Notes under the pieces: generated by a model
Told to the model about the DNA's origin: nothing
Databases searched by the model: none
What the model saw: the letters and a program-made list of their open reading frames with translations, nothing else
Source of the DNA: Halichoerus grypus
Taxonomy: Eukaryota > Chordata > Mammalia > Carnivora > Phocidae
Direction: 5' to 3'
Assembly (NCBI RefSeq): GCF_964656455.1
Contig: NC_135726.1
Span: 1,932,001 to 1,996,000, forward strand
Length of the DNA: 64,000 nucleotides
In this document: piece after piece, positions 24,131 to 37,090 of the stretch
How the letters are laid out: each line of letters starts with the position of its first letter
Numbering within the stretch: position 1 is the first letter of the stretch
Program-made: the position numbers and the translations under genes

Positions 24131-25033
24131 TTACTTATAGATCACTACTTAATTTTTAATTTAATAGATATAAACGTATCTATTTTTATTATTTATTTGT
24201 TGTATTTACTTTTACAGTCTTCTGGAAGTATCATATGCTACTAATTTTCTATTTAGATTACTAATGTAAAGTTTTCTTTATAGATAAATCCATCCAAGTT
24301 AAAAAGAAAAAAGGAGGTGTGGGGGAGATCCACTTAAAGAGAAATATTATGCAACTAATAGACCAGCACAGGTGGGAATGTGGCAATTGTTGAAGAGATA
24401 GAGACCTCTCTGACCTTGAATTTAGAGGTGAAAGCAGGTTCTGGACAGAAGCCAAGAACCAGGAAGTCAGAACCCAAGTCTGTCCCTCATCCTGGGCCCC
24501 CCTATCTCTCCTCTTGGCCCATCTGCTCTGTGTATCTGCTCTCTGCAGTCTGCTGTACTCTGCTCTTTCCTTTGCCTCTCAGTCCAAACCCTGACAGTCA
24601 ATAAACCAGACTCTATAGATCCAAATTCCTGGGAGACACTCCCCTGGGGTCATCTTGAGTCAGGCACTGATTCCTGACCATCAGCCATCATCAGGGAGTG
24701 GGGACCTGCCTTGTGACAGCAGGAAGAACGCATGATTGGCCTTTCCAGCACAAGTAGAGGAAGCACATCCAGAGGCAAAAATTGGGATGTGCCGTTGATG
24801 GGACAGATGATTTAAAATTGAGAATGGAAGAGCTTTGAAAAGCAATAGGCATAATTATACTTCCTTATTTGTCAAGATCTAGAGCTGTCTATGACCCCAG
24901 GGTCACTGTCACTGGCCATTCAATTTCTAAGTGAAGATTATTACGAAAAAGAGAGAGGTGGAGGAAGGAAGGAAGAAATGGAAAAGGAAGATAATGTGAA
25001 GTGATTTGGATGAATTAGCAAGAAGAAAAAAAG

Positions 25034-25733
25034 AGAGGCTGTGGTGATGATGGTGGTGATGATAATGGTGATGGTGATGATGGTGATGAGGATGCTGGCG
25101 ATGATGATGATGATGATGGTGATGGTGGTGGTGATGAGGATGGTGGTGATGATGGTGATGGTGATGAGAATGGTGGCGATGATGATGATGTTAGTGATGG
25201 TGGTGGTGATGTTGGTGGTGATGGTGATGGTGATGATGAGGAAGGTGATGATAAGGATGATGGTGATGAGGATGGTGATGATGGTGATGGTGGTGATGAT
25301 GAGGATGGTGGTGATGATGGTGATGTTGGTGGTGATGATGATGGTGGTGATGAGGAAAGTGATGATGAGGATGGTGGCAATGATGATGATGATGGTAGTG
25401 ATGGTGGTGGTGATGTTGGTGGTGATGATGATGGTGATGATGAGGAAGGTGATGATGAGGATGATAGTGATGAGGATGGTGATGATGGTGATGGTGGTGA
25501 TGATGAGGATGGTGGTGATGATGGTGATGTTGGTGGTGATAATGGTGACAATGATGACAGTGATGGTGGTGATGATGTAGATGAGAGTGATAATGGTTAC
25601 GATGCTGGGGATGGTAATTATGGTGATGGTGAGGATGATGGTGATGATGGTGATGGTGAGGATGATGGTGATGATGGTGATGGTGAGGATGATGGTGATG
25701 GTGAGGATGATGGTAATGATGCTGATGACGGTT
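25034..25733 (+). repeat. GAT/GGT triplet array with higher-order structure
   Basis: About 700 bases consist almost wholly of the triplets GAT, GGT and GAG. A roughly 204-bp super-unit is visible: the block starting gaggaaggtgatgat near 25238 recurs near 25442 followed by about 80 closely matching bases. Because units are multiples of three, frames stay open on both strands (281 codons of Ile/Thr on minus, 179 of Met/Val on plus). The low-complexity products and lack of gene context make coding unlikely. Confidence 0.93.
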
Positions 25734-25744
25734 ACATTTTTTTG

Positions 25745-25900
25745 CCTGACTCTGTTGAGCACTTTACATTCACTATCACATTTCATCCTAAAACAATTTC
25801 ATGAGGCTGTTACTATTGTTATCCTCATTTCACAGTTGAGGAAACCTGAAGCTTAGACTGGTCAAGTCGCTTGCCCAAGTGGAAATGAACCCAGGCAGCT
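25745..25900 (-). mobile_element. MIR SINE fossil
   Basis: 'gttgagcactttacattcac', 'atcctcatttcacagttgag' and 'ggtcaagtcgcttgcccaag' match the MIR reverse strand. Confidence 0.75.
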
Positions 25901-26059
25901 GACAGCAGAGCACGAGCATGTAACTACCATGTTCCTCTGTCTCAAGTGCATAAATGTCCCCTCACTGGGGAAGATGAGCTGTTGTCTGTGCTCAAGCCAC
26001 ATATTTGTACAATTTAACGAATGGTTATATAGCAAATGTCCATGAACAATCAAGCACCA

Positions 26060-26445
26060 GGGCCCAGGACTGAACATTATTCACATCCCCAAAACCTGTT
26101 GTGTGCCTCTCCCCAGTCATAACTGTCTCCTCCCCTGAGACAGAACTGTTCATCTGAATTTCCAATCATCTTGTTTTCCCTTATAGCTTCACCCCCGTGA
26201 ATGTGCATCCCTGCGCACTGCAGTTCAGCTCTGTCTGTCGTTGGACTTTTTGTGGCTGCATTTGGAAAATCCGTGTTCTTTTTTTGCCCAACAACGTGGT
26301 TGTGTGTCTCTAGGGTTCTTTGTCCCCTTCTCTGCACAATAGTCCATGGTATGGATGCCCATTCCACTGTAACTGGACATTCGGGTTGTTTCCAGTTAGG
26401 GGCTTTTGTCTGTGTATCCTGAAATGTGTGCACAGGAACACTTAG
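26060..26445 (-). mobile_element. Old LINE-1 fossil
   Basis: 'gggttctttgtccccttctc', 'agtccatggtatggatgccc' and 'gacattcgggttgtttccag' resemble reverse-strand L1. Confidence 0.6.
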
Positions 26446-26619
26446 CATGAACCTCCCTCTCCAGGGATCCCCTGGCCCAGTGGGTGCCTCTTCTCTGGGC
26501 TTTGTCAGCCGCTGTGCTCCCCCCGTAACCGCGTATGTCCCTCTGCCAGGTAGCTGTCTTTTAATTCATGGCCTCATCCACGCACATGGGGTTGGGGGCT
26601 GCTGCCAGCTGCGACCCTG

Positions 26620-26740
26620 TCCAGTTCCTCTCGTCCCCACCCAGCACCCAGCACAGTGTCTGGCGCTAGGAATGCAATCATAGAATTCTGAGTAAATGAT
26701 GAATGAGCAAAGGAATAAATGAATGAACTGTCAGCATTCC
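26620..26740 (+). mobile_element. LINE-2 3' end
   Basis: 'ccagcacccagcacagtgtc' followed by 'gagtaaatgatgaatgagc' and 'aaataaatgaatga' is the usual L2 terminus. Confidence 0.7.
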
Positions 26741-27419
26741 CTCAACACTTGCTGAATCGAAGCGCGTCACCGACGTGAATGCTGGAGTCCGGGGGTACTG
26801 TTAGGACACAGCTGTGGCTGTGCCTGATCTGCATTTTGACCTTGTTTGACACCTGCTGGTATCACCGACATGGCATGCGGGGACACAGTCTACTGGCGGA
26901 GGAGCGGGCGGAGGTTACAGAGGCGGTTGGTGCTTCGCACATCAAGACATCGAGAGAAACCCTTCCCAGATGGATTCCTTTCCTCAGCTCCTCCTCCTCT
27001 GCTTCCCAGGGCTAATAAGTGTGATTAGACCTCCTCAGAAGGAGGCAGCTAGTGGTTTCCTCAGGCCTTTTCCTTACCTACCCTGTATCCGATCTGTCCC
27101 TCCCCGGGAAGATGAGTGAGCTGGGCCGCGGCAGGTGGCTCCCGGATCTGCTCCTTCATCGAAGAGGAAGATGAAACTCATGGAGGGTGAGCAAGGGCTG
27201 TGGACAGGGGGCTGAGCTCCCATACGTTGGGGGTGTATCTGAGGGTCCAAGCCAACGTGGAGAGGCTCAGAGGCGGGGGACACGAATCCAGAAGTCCCAG
27301 TCGTGGGTCAGAACCCTGGCTGGTGTAGACCAGCTTTGTTCCACACGCAGGCCAGGCCAGGTGCATTCACACCGTCCTATCAATGATAGGCTTCATCAGA
27401 GCCCACTGGCCTGCAGATC

Positions 27420-27850
27420 ACGTCCAGCCTCCTTAACACAGTTTACAAGGCCTCCCTGACCGGTGCCCACCAACCCCTCCACCTCCCCAGGCTCTACTCC
27501 ATACATCCTGCTCCTCTTCCTCACCCTGCCCCGGCTGGTTCCGCCCTGGCAGGTCCTGCTCCCCTTCCTCCTGCACTCTTGTATGGCTCAGCTTAGTGAC
27601 TGCTTCTTCCAGGGGGCCGGCCTGACCCCCACCCCGTCCAAGGCCAGGCCGGGTGCTCCCAAAATGCCTTGGACCTTCTGAATCGTAGCACCTGGCACAC
27701 TCTATGGTCCAGGCTTGTTTCCTCAGCACCATTCTCTGCTGGATGATTAAGAGCAGACACCAAAGGTGCTGGATTGATATTCTATCCCAATTCAGGGTCT
27801 GGACACAGCAGGTGCTCAGTAAATATGTTCTAGGTGACTGAATAAATAAA
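27420..27850 (+). mobile_element. LINE-2 fossil
   Basis: 'acaaggcctccctgaccggt', 'ccacctccccaggctctact' and the end 'caggtgctcagtaaatatg' with 'ctgaataaataaa' follow the L2 consensus order. Confidence 0.6.
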
Positions 27851-28261
27851 GTGATCAAGTATTTGCATAGAATCATAAGATGACTCAGAGGTAACCAGGT
27901 GTGGGGAGAGCTTCTTCCCTCTTCCAGCTCAGTCCCCCAACCTCGCCTTCCCTATAGACAAGCCAGGAGGGCCTCCCTCTCCGTCTCTCAAGTGGCTACC
28001 TCCTGAGCCAACTCAAGCCTGCAATGGGTATAGATAGGGTTGCTCAGGATCCATTACCCCCTAGTCAGGCAAAAGCATTCAGACCACTCCCCGATTCTCA
28101 GCCTGGGTGTTGGGCTGATGACCTGTTTTAGCCCCTGAATCAGGCAGAACCTGAAGCCAGCCTGTGTTTGAATTTACTCACTTACTGATGTACAGAAGCT
28201 AACAAATTCCCTTTTTGCTTATATCACTCTGAGCTGGGTTTCCAGGCATTTGCAAAAGGAT

Positions 28262-29430
28262 TTTTTTTAAACAGCTTTATTGAGATATAATTCACATGCC
28301 ATATAATACATACACTTAAAGTGTATAAATCAGTGTTTTTAGTACAATCATAAAGTTGGGAACTACCACCACAGTGTAATTTTGCCTTTTCATCACCCCA
28401 AAAAGAAACCTTGAGCTATTACCAGCCACTCCCGGTTCCTCCCTCCCCCAGCCCGTGGAAAGTATGAATCTGCTTTCTGTCTCAATGGATTTGCCGACTC
28501 TGGACATTTCATATAAATAGAACCATCCAAGAGGGGCCATTTGTGACTGTCTTCTTTCATTGAACCCAGTGTCCTCACGGTTCATCCATATCATGGCAGG
28601 TGTCAGACTACCTTTCTCTTTACATCTGAGTCATATTCCATCGTGTGGATGGACCACATTTTGTGTATCTGTTCCTCACGTGATGGACATTTGGGTTGTT
28701 TCCACTTTGGGGTCCTGTGAACGATGCTGCGGTGCACATTTGTGTTCAAGCCTTCGTGTGCATATATGTCTTCACTTCTTGTGGGTGTAAAGCTAGGGAT
28801 GACGTTGCTGGGTCATGTGGTGGCTCTGTTTCACCTTCTGAGGAGTCACCGGTCCGTTTTGGGGACCAGCTGCCCAGCCGCTCTGGTGCTTAGTGATGAG
28901 GAGCATCTCCAGGTGCGCTTACCAGCCTCTCCTATGTCTTCTTTTGGAGTGATAGGTATTTGAACCTTTTCCCCTTTTCTAAATGTGTGCTTTTAGGGGC
29001 ACCTGGGTGGCTCAATCGTTGAGCGTCTGCCTTCAGCTCAGATGATGATCCCAGGGTCCTGGGATCGAGCCCCACATCGGGCTCCCTGCTCAGCAGGAAG
29101 CCTGCTTCTCCCTCTCCGACTCCCCCTGCTTGTGTCCCCTCTCTTGCTCTCTCTCTCTCTCTGTCAAATAAATAAATAAAATATTAAAAAAAAATAAATG
29201 TGTGTTTTTATTGTGAGTTGTAGGAGTTCTTTATATAGTCTGGATACAAACCCCTTATCAGATAGATGATTTGCAAAAAATGTCTTCCTTTCTGTGAGTT
29301 GTCTTTACACTGTCTTCACAGCATCTTTCGTTGTAACACAAAAGCTTTTGATTTTGGTGAAGTCCAGTGTATCTATTTTTCTTTTTGTCACTTGTGCTTT
29401 TGGTGTCATTGCTAAGAAAGAATCTTAACA
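28262..29430 (-). mobile_element. Old LINE-1 3' region split by a CAN-SINE
   Basis: The piece from 'aaacagctttattgagatat' through 'ctcttgtgggtgtaaagc'-like text (28262-28980) continues after the SINE as 'ggagttctttatatagtctg' to 'tgtcattgctaagaaag' (29211-29430). Together these are one reverse-strand L1M copy interrupted by the younger SINE. Confidence 0.88.
28996..29195 (+). mobile_element. CAN-SINE with 15-bp target duplication
   Basis: This full-length copy is flanked by aaatgtgtgctttta (28981-28995) and aaatgtgtgttttta (29196-29210), with one mismatch. It is inserted in the old L1. Confidence 0.95.
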
Positions 29431-30984
29431 CGCCCACCTTCCCTGAGAGGACTGCTCCCCCTCGAGAGTCTGCCCTGCCCTCTGTCCCCCTGGCCTGCCT
29501 CCCGATGAGAACCTGAAGACGGGGGTGTGTCTGAGCCCACCATGTCAGTGTCGCCTGCTCCCACAACAGTGTGTTCTCAGTGAGAGCACATCTCGGGCAC
29601 CTGGGGAGACCAGGTTCTGAGCCACACACTCCTGCCCCCACGGTGGCCAGAGAAGACGGACATTCAAGGACTTCCAGAAGGAGGTAGGCGACAAGGAAGG
29701 GAGCCAATCATGGAGCGTGAGCATGAGTCACACTCCACCCCTTTGGGGCTGAAGACCCTGGAGTCTGCTTGAATCAGGTAGCTCTCCCGGCCCATTGCAG
29801 CAGCTGTGAGCTCCATCCACCCCAAACAACATTCAGGCCTCCAACCAGCAGGAGCCAATCTCTGCCCTTTGCTAACTGAAGAGCTGACCATGTTCGCTTC
29901 TTTCTGTGCCCTGCTCCCTCCCCACCCACCTTCCTGCCTCCAAAACATAGACCCTTCACCCTGAACAATTAACAGCTTGCTCAACATTCACTCAAGAAAC
30001 CCAAGGCTAGAGCTGGGGACACACAGAGAAAGAAACAGGCATGGTCTTTGTCCACGTGGCCAGAAAGCTATCACGCTGTAGAAGCTGACACATTCTACTG
30101 ACAAATGGCAATTAGGTTTGGGTGATAAGCAGTTATGTCACTGAAGGAATCCCCTAACCGAATGAAGAACTGCCCAAATAAAGGACTTCCAGAGGCCTGG
30201 AGTGGACTCAGAAGGTGTGTGCTCTGTCCTAACCTTGCCCCACACCAGCGGTGTGGCATTGGGCAGGTCACTCAGCCTCTCTGAGCCTCAGAGTCCCCCC
30301 TGTCCCGGGCACAGGGGGAGGTGGTGACAATCCCTCTGTTCATGAAGAGCTATGTACCAAGACCTGGCCTAGGCATTGCCCAGGGACTGTGCAACAACAG
30401 CCCCACGTGGGAGGAACCCCCAGGAAAGGAGACAAACACCTCCGAGTGGGAGAGGCAGGGCGAGAGAGCAGTGGTTGTCACCCCAGCCCCAGCCCCACCC
30501 CCTCGCCCTGCGGAGGGGCCTCGGCTCTGGGAAAATGAGACGAAGCTCCCTGGCAGAAAGGGTTGGGGACCCCTGAACTACAGCTTTCTTCTTTGCAGAG
30601 CAGCTGTTAAGAATGTGCTTCGTTCAAATCATAGCCATCACACTTACTATGCACGTTCTGGGAAATGCAGAAAAGCACGCATGAGAAATGCAAGTCCTCA
30701 TTATGCCATTGCTCAGCGCATACACAGTTAACGACTTACTTCCTTCAAGTTGTTTTCTTTGGGGCACAGTTAACACGGATATATTTTACAAAATCAGTGT
30801 CATACTGAAAAGGCTGTTTTGTACTTACTTTTTCTTCAGTTAGCAATATGTCCCAGACATTTTCCCATCTCATTAAAGGGTCTTCTACAGCCCAACTTCC
30901 TAGTTGCTGGTGTTCGTCTGTGGACATTAATAACAGCAAATGCTTATACACATGTGTAGTTTATATCGTGCTTTAGAGCCTTGT

Positions 30985-31195
30985 CATGTCCCCCTTGTGT
31001 TCATATGTTCTCAGTGCTCTTCATATGCAATCTCATTTAATCCTCACACCTGTGTGAATGAAGTATCCTATTAAGACCCATTTTACAGAGGAGAAGGCTG
31101 AGGCGCAGAGAAGTAAGGCCACTTGCCCAGGGTCACACAGCTGCTAAGTGGCGAGGCCAGGATTTGAACCCAGGAGTCTGGCTCCAGGGTCCACT
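30985..31195 (-). mobile_element. MIR SINE fossil
   Basis: 'aatctcatttaatcctcaca', 'ttttacagaggagaaggctg' and 'cccagggtcacacagctgct' give a well-preserved reverse-strand MIR. Confidence 0.85.
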
Positions 31196-31199
31196 TGGC

Positions 31200-34100
31200 C
31201 TCTGATGTGCCCTCATCGTGAGCACAAATGGGACAGGGATGGCACTGGGGGGTGAGGGCAGGCTGCCTCTTCTTCAGAGCTCCAGAAGCCTCCCGAGAGG
31301 GGGCAGGAAGACTGGCTGACTCTGCGCCCAAGCATGTAACTGATGCTGGGCTGTCTGTGCCCCCACCGCACTGTTCCCAGGGGCCTGCGGTGGGGAAGGT
31401 GGCTGCACCTGTCTCCGTGGACCCAGGTGCCCTCCTACGCCTGTGAGAAGCGCTGCAGACCCATTGGACACAGAGCTCGCATCAGTTTTAGCAACAATTC
31501 CCCACCCCTTTGGTCCCAAGCATTGTGTTCTAGAACGAGGACCGCCCCGGCCTGCCTGTGGCGATGCTGGCCTACATCACTGCAGACAGGGGCTTCACTG
31601 GTCCATGGAAACCAGTGATTCCAGTAGCAGCCTCAACAGCAGGAGCCAGGTCACAGGCCTCAGCTGGCAGAACAGGCACCCCTTCCCCTGGGAAGCCACA
31701 TGAGCCCCTGGGGCTCCGGGACTTTTTAAGAGGGCAGGAAGAAGGGAGGAAAGCATAGGCTTCAGGCCAGTGTGGAGGGGTGTTGTTCAAGTGTCCACAA
31801 GAGTCCCCCAAACTAGGGAGCAGGACACCCAGTTCTATAGACAGACTGCATCCTACGTGGCCAGCCCCCAGGGTGGGAGATGCATCGTCCTGCCCCTCCC
31901 GAATACATAAAGTCACTCGCACATGCAGGCATCGGGCTGCTGAGGGGGGCGGGCAAACGGTCTGCAGGCTACCTTCTGACCTTAATTCCTAACCCTGCCA
32001 TGTCCTGGCTGGGCCACTCTGGCCTCCTTAGCTTCGGAAGCCTCAGAGAGCCACACCCCAGGGTTGCTGCAAAGATGGAACGGGACATCCACGGTAAGCG
32101 CTTTGTCACTAGATCAAACATTTCCATGTGTACACCCCTGATCGCTTCCGTTGAATAAATCCCAAAGTGCGCAAGGGCCAGGTCAAAGGGCACCTGCATT
32201 CTGCAAGCCTGCTGCTGCCACCTGATGGTCCCCTTTGTCACAGTGCTGCTCAACCTTCCACAGCACCAAAATCACCTGGACGCTCATGAAAAAGCAGACA
32301 CTGGTTCAGCGAGCTGGGCGAGGCCTGAGCTCTGCATTTCTCCTCCCAGCGGAGGGGTCCCCATGTGTCCACGGGTTCTCTGCCACTTCCTGTCCACGGG
32401 AAGCCTACTGCTCGATGGGGCCGGCAGACCCCAGCCCCAGGCGGGGTGTTAATGGTCAGATGCATTGGCTGTGGGGGCTGGAGAAGGCTGGTTCTTGGCA
32501 TGCCGCCTGCGTCCGGCACAGCTCCTGCCCACCCCGCAGAGCCTGAACCTCTGCCTTTGGCCGCTAGCCCAGCCTGGCCGTTTCCGCAGCCAATTTCTGC
32601 AAATCTAATCCGCCCAGAGAGGATTAGAGAGTCCAGCTCTCTGCACCAAGGCCAGGCGGCGGGGGTCCAGCCCTGTGCGTGGAGGGTCTTTCCTGCAGCC
32701 CCCAGGCCTGCGGGCTTCGGTCCCTGCAGCGAGCAAGTTCAGAGAGGACGGCAGGCTGAGGGAGACCCCATCTGGACGGGAGTGGCCGTGCAGCAGGCTC
32801 TCTCCACTGCAAACCCCAGCAATGGGGAACCGGAGACTGTGACCACGCGTGGGGGTTTCCGCTCTACCCCCAAGAGGCTGCCAATGCCTGTGCTTTCCTT
32901 GTGTTGGGGTTGGGAGAGGGGAGAAGCAAACAAATAAATAAATTTAATCCTGGTAAAAGTTGGGGGGAGGGCACAGAACACTTAAGAGTGTTTTGCTTTC
33001 CATGCGAACCATATGAAATTGCTGATTTGGGCCATTTTTGCCCTCCAGAAAGGCAGTTTCAGACGGTTCAGTGTTAATGCTCAGAGCAAAATCGGGGTTG
33101 TTTTTATAAGCTCCCGCATTCTTGGGACACACAAAACTGGTATATTTGCACACAGTCACATATCTCACACATATTGCTACCCACAGGTGCCATATTTCAT
33201 GGAATCTGAGATGCCACCAAGTATCAGGTGCTCTGGGTCCCTCTGTCCCTCTGACAGCTGAGGAATTCCAGACAGTGCTCCTATTTCCTCTTTCCAGCGT
33301 AACAGGGCTGCTGTGCCTCATGGTACACTTCCCAGAGCCACATGCCTGTGAGGGATGATGAGCTAACATGGGGGATGAGGCCCCTCATGGGCCTGGTGTC
33401 TGTCTGTGTCAGTGGGGGCCATCCTCTTCCTCTTTTCTCTCCCACCAAGACTCTGAGGGTCAGCCCCAGGGAAGAGCAGCAGGGTGGGTGGGGAGGGGGG
33501 CCAGACCGAGGGCTCCGTGCCCCAGAGAATGCTAACCCAGGGGTGGGGCTCCCAGGAGACAAAGATGCTAATATGCTAATACATAGCCAGATTACTGTCT
33601 CACCTGGCCCCGGCCTCCCAGAATCAGGAGTTGAGAACTTCCCAGGAGTCACTGCGCTGCAACCACATTGGAGAAACAGGGAGGACCCCCACCCAAAGTT
33701 GTGTTCGGATGTCAAGAGTGATGAGACATACACAGGCTCCGAGGGTAGGAACAGGTTGTTACTCCTGTAATGAGGCTTTCTGGGGAGAGCAAGGCAGCTC
33801 CCAAATTGCTCCAGAATGGCTGGAAGGAGCAGGGGAAGGAGACTGGCCTGGGGTCTTCCTGTGGTTGGATGATGGGGCCAGGGGGAGGCTTCCTCCGCTC
33901 AGAAAGGAGCTGTGGGCTGTGAACCTACTACAGCACCAAAGGACGGAGCAGCTGGGCTTTTTCCCAGCCGGCCGGGCCACAGGGCCGCGGGGCACAGGGA
34001 AATGGGGTTAACCACTGCCAGCAGTGCGGCATCTCGGATGGAGTCAGACGCCACCACATGTCGGCACGCCTGCTTCCCGGCTCTGAGACACTCGGGGACA

Positions 34101-34260
34101 CGCGTGGCAGGCATGCGTGTGCACACATGCACATACAATGCACGGGGAGCATGATGACCCCTGTGAGCCCCCAGCATGTTAGTGTCTGTGGGGGTGTATT
34201 CAAGCCACCTCTCCCAGAGCATCCTCATAGCGGCTCCTTTGTCAACATACACTCAAGATT
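31200..34260. other. Intergenic stretch without a recognised gene
   Basis: I see only a MER5-like fragment at about 32235-32350 ('caaaatcacctggacgctca'). Open frames here are under 200 codons, lack recognisable domains and are not supported as genes. Confidence 0.5.
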
Positions 34261-34377
34261 CCAAACGATGAATAGTTCAGCATGTACCAGACGCCCATGT
34301 ACCACCACCCAGATCGAACAAATGTTAATTTTTTCATATTTGCTTTAATGTTTCTTAAGGAGATCAAAGTTAGAGTT

Positions 34378-34862
34378 GACGTGCTCTCTCCTCTCCCTCT
34401 CTCTCCCTCTCCCTCTCTCCTTTTCTCAGATCGCTCACTCTGGGAAGCCAGCTGCCAGGTTGGGAGCCACCTAGCAAGGAGTAAAGGCCTCCTGTGAACA
34501 GCCAGCGAGGACCTGGGGCCTGTCGACAACCACAAAGTTAGCTTGGAAGTGGACACTTCTGCCCCAGTTAGAGCACCACATGACCCCCTGACATAGCAAG
34601 GAGTAAAGGCCTCCTGTGAACAGCCAGCGAGGACCTGGGGCCTGTCGACAACCACAAAGTTAGCTTGGAAGTGGACACTTCTGCCCCAGTTAGAGCACCA
34701 CATGACCCCCTGACCTCAACCACATGAGATATCAGGAGCCAGAAAACTCAGGCAGCTCCCAGATTCCTGACCCACCAAAACAAGGAGCTAATATATGTGT
34801 GTTGTTTTAAGCCCCTGAGTTTGGGGGCATTTGTTATGCATCTGTGGATAACTAATACACCC
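34378..34862 (+). mobile_element. MLT1-type MaLR LTR fossil with internal duplication
   Basis: 'gggaagccagctgccaggtt', 'aacagccagcgaggacctgg', 'agattcctgacccacc' and the end 'aagcccctgagtttggggg ... gataactaatac' are typical of MLT1 LTRs. An exact tandem duplication lies inside. Confidence 0.8.
34472..34714 (+). repeat. Exact 122-bp tandem duplication
   Basis: Positions 34472-34592 and 34594-34714 are identical over 121 bases by direct comparison, with one spacer base. Both start tagcaaggagtaaaggcc and end gaccccctgac. Identity without any difference inside an old LTR implies a recent event or an assembly artefact. Confidence 0.95.
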
Positions 34863-35705
34863 ATTGGCATCACTCAGAGGCTGGGTGCTAGGACACAGGT
34901 GGACTTGGGCATCCACCTGGCCCCACCACCAACAGTCTCAAAGCGTCTGTTCCTCGTAGTATCCTGGCATTGGATGGGGTGGTGATGAGCCAGGAACCAC
35001 CAGTGTGGACCCCTGACCCAGCATGCTGAGCTGTGCCCCGGAGGGCTGAACCCGGGCAGCATGTCTCTATGAGTCCTGGGGGCAAATGCCTCCTCCTGGT
35101 CCCCCTCCGGGTCCTCCAGCCCACCTTCTCAGCCAGTTCCCTTACAGTCCGACCATCTGACCCTCTAGGGACTAACACCACGGAATGAACTCAGACCAGC
35201 TCTGATCTGCAGCTCAATCGCCTGGCCCAGCTTCCTTCCCAATGTCACTTCTGACACAGAACCCAGCAGTCCTTGCCACAGAAGGTGTTTGGAGTTTTGC
35301 CCCCAAGTCAAGAGGTTCTGCAGTCAGACAGACTGGTTTCCAATCTCCTCCCACCATCTCTGCCCCCGAGGCTCCTTCTGGAAAGTGGGCTCCATAATCA
35401 GGCCTATCTCCAGGACGACGGAGAATCGAGGCAGACGAGGAGGGCCAGCGCTCAGCAGAGAGCCCTCAGCGAACATGCTATGCGGATGTCATGCCTTTAT
35501 TAACACGGGGACGGGAGGTGCTCGGCAGCCCAGCCCTGGGGGAGGCCTGGGGCCTGTGGCTGAGCCTGGCTTCCGCGGGAGGCCTGGGTGGGGTGTGGTG
35601 GGGCGAGGCAGGGGAGGCGCTCCCGAGCAGGGAGGGTCCCTCCCGTGTCCCACGGGGCCTCCTCTAGGCTCCATATGGAAACACGCTGCCTCCCACCCCC
35701 TGCTA

Positions 35706-36255
35706 ACTATTTTTTCTTTCTTTTTTTATTGAGGTAAAATTCACACAACATAAAATTAACTGTTTAAAGTGAACAATCCAGTGGCATTTAGTACATGCAC
35801 GGAGCTGTTGCAACTGTCACCACAATCTAGTTCCAGAACATTCCATCACCCCAAAGGAAACCTGCCCCCTCCCCCAGCCCCTGGCAACTACGAATCTACT
35901 TTCTGTCTCTACAGATTTGCATCTTCTAGACGTTTCCTATAAAAGGAAACAAACGCTATGGGACCTTCTGAGGCAGGCTCCTTTCACGTCGGAAACATTT
36001 TCGGGGTGCATCCGCATTGCAGCCTGTGTCAGAGTGCCATCCCTCTCTGTGGCTGAGGAACATGGCATTGTATGGGTGACGCCCTTGCTTGTCCATTCCT
36101 CGATGGGTGGACGTTTGTTTGTCGGCACGTTTTGACTGTCATGAATAATGGTGCTGTGAACACTCATTCACAGGTTTTCGTGCGGACCTGTGGTTTCAGT
36201 TCTCCTGGGGAGATACCTGGGTGTGGACCCCCTGGGACTGTTTGCTTTTGAGAAC
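35706..36255 (-). mobile_element. Old LINE-1 3' region
   Basis: 'tattgaggtaaaattcacac', 'aacaatccagtggcatttag', 'ccagcccctggcaactacga' and 'tcattgcagcctgtg'-like text give a reverse-strand L1M copy. Confidence 0.82.
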
Positions 36256-36259
36256 CCCA

Positions 36260-37090
36260 CCCCCCACCTGCCCGCTCCCACCATGCTCTCAGCGCGCTGA
36301 GAGCTCATGATTGCGCTCTCTCCAGGGGTCATTTCCACGGGACTTTGGGGAAAGATCTGCATGGGGGTCTGTGAGCCCCATGTGAGCAGGAGGGGCTTGC
36401 TCACCCCGCATCCAGGCCTGGTGCATGGAGATACGCAGGGACACCTGTTAATGTGAGAATGGACTGCAGGTATGAGCCGACGGGCGAGCAGAGACGTTGC
36501 CGGGAAGCCCGAGAAGCCCGGTGCAGGCGACTCGGCAGATGTGGTGCACACTCAGGTGGGCTCGGGGCAGGCTGAGGTGCTGGGGCTTACGCACAGGTTG
36601 TGCACAGGGGCAGCGCCTACTGAATACGCTACATCCTACACTGGCCCCAAGGACAAGAGTGGGACGGCATCCTAGTGCGGTTAGAATGAACACGTCTGTG
36701 TCCCTCCTTCCACCCCCCACTGCCCCCCAGATCTTCCAGCATCACCTCCAGATTGACTGAACCCACTAGAATCCTGGCTCAGGGTCCGTTCCCGGAACGT
36801 GGTCTAAGACGGTAGGTGTGCCCTCTGGTCCGGTTGAGGACCAGCCTTGCCATTAGGAGGGATGCCTGATCATTTACAGTAAGGATTAACCAGAATCAAG
36901 GGCTTTCCCAAGGCTGCTGCATTAGGCACCATTACGCCCTGGTTCCACGGGGCTGCCCGGGGCTACACCGCCTCCCCCGGAAGACACAGGTCAGGTGGGA
37001 CCAGCGGAGGAAAGTGAGAGGCCCCCCTCAGAGTCCTGCAGTGCAGGCTCACACCCAGGGGACAGCACCCCCTTGTCCTGGTGGCCCTGG
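36260..37090. other. Intergenic stretch without a recognised feature
   Basis: I see no gene or confidently named repeat here. Confidence 0.45.

Noticed and set aside
24941..25786. 281-codon Ile/Thr-rich minus frame and 179-codon Met/Val plus frame
   Set aside because: They are products of the GAT/GGT triplet array, open in several frames on both strands.
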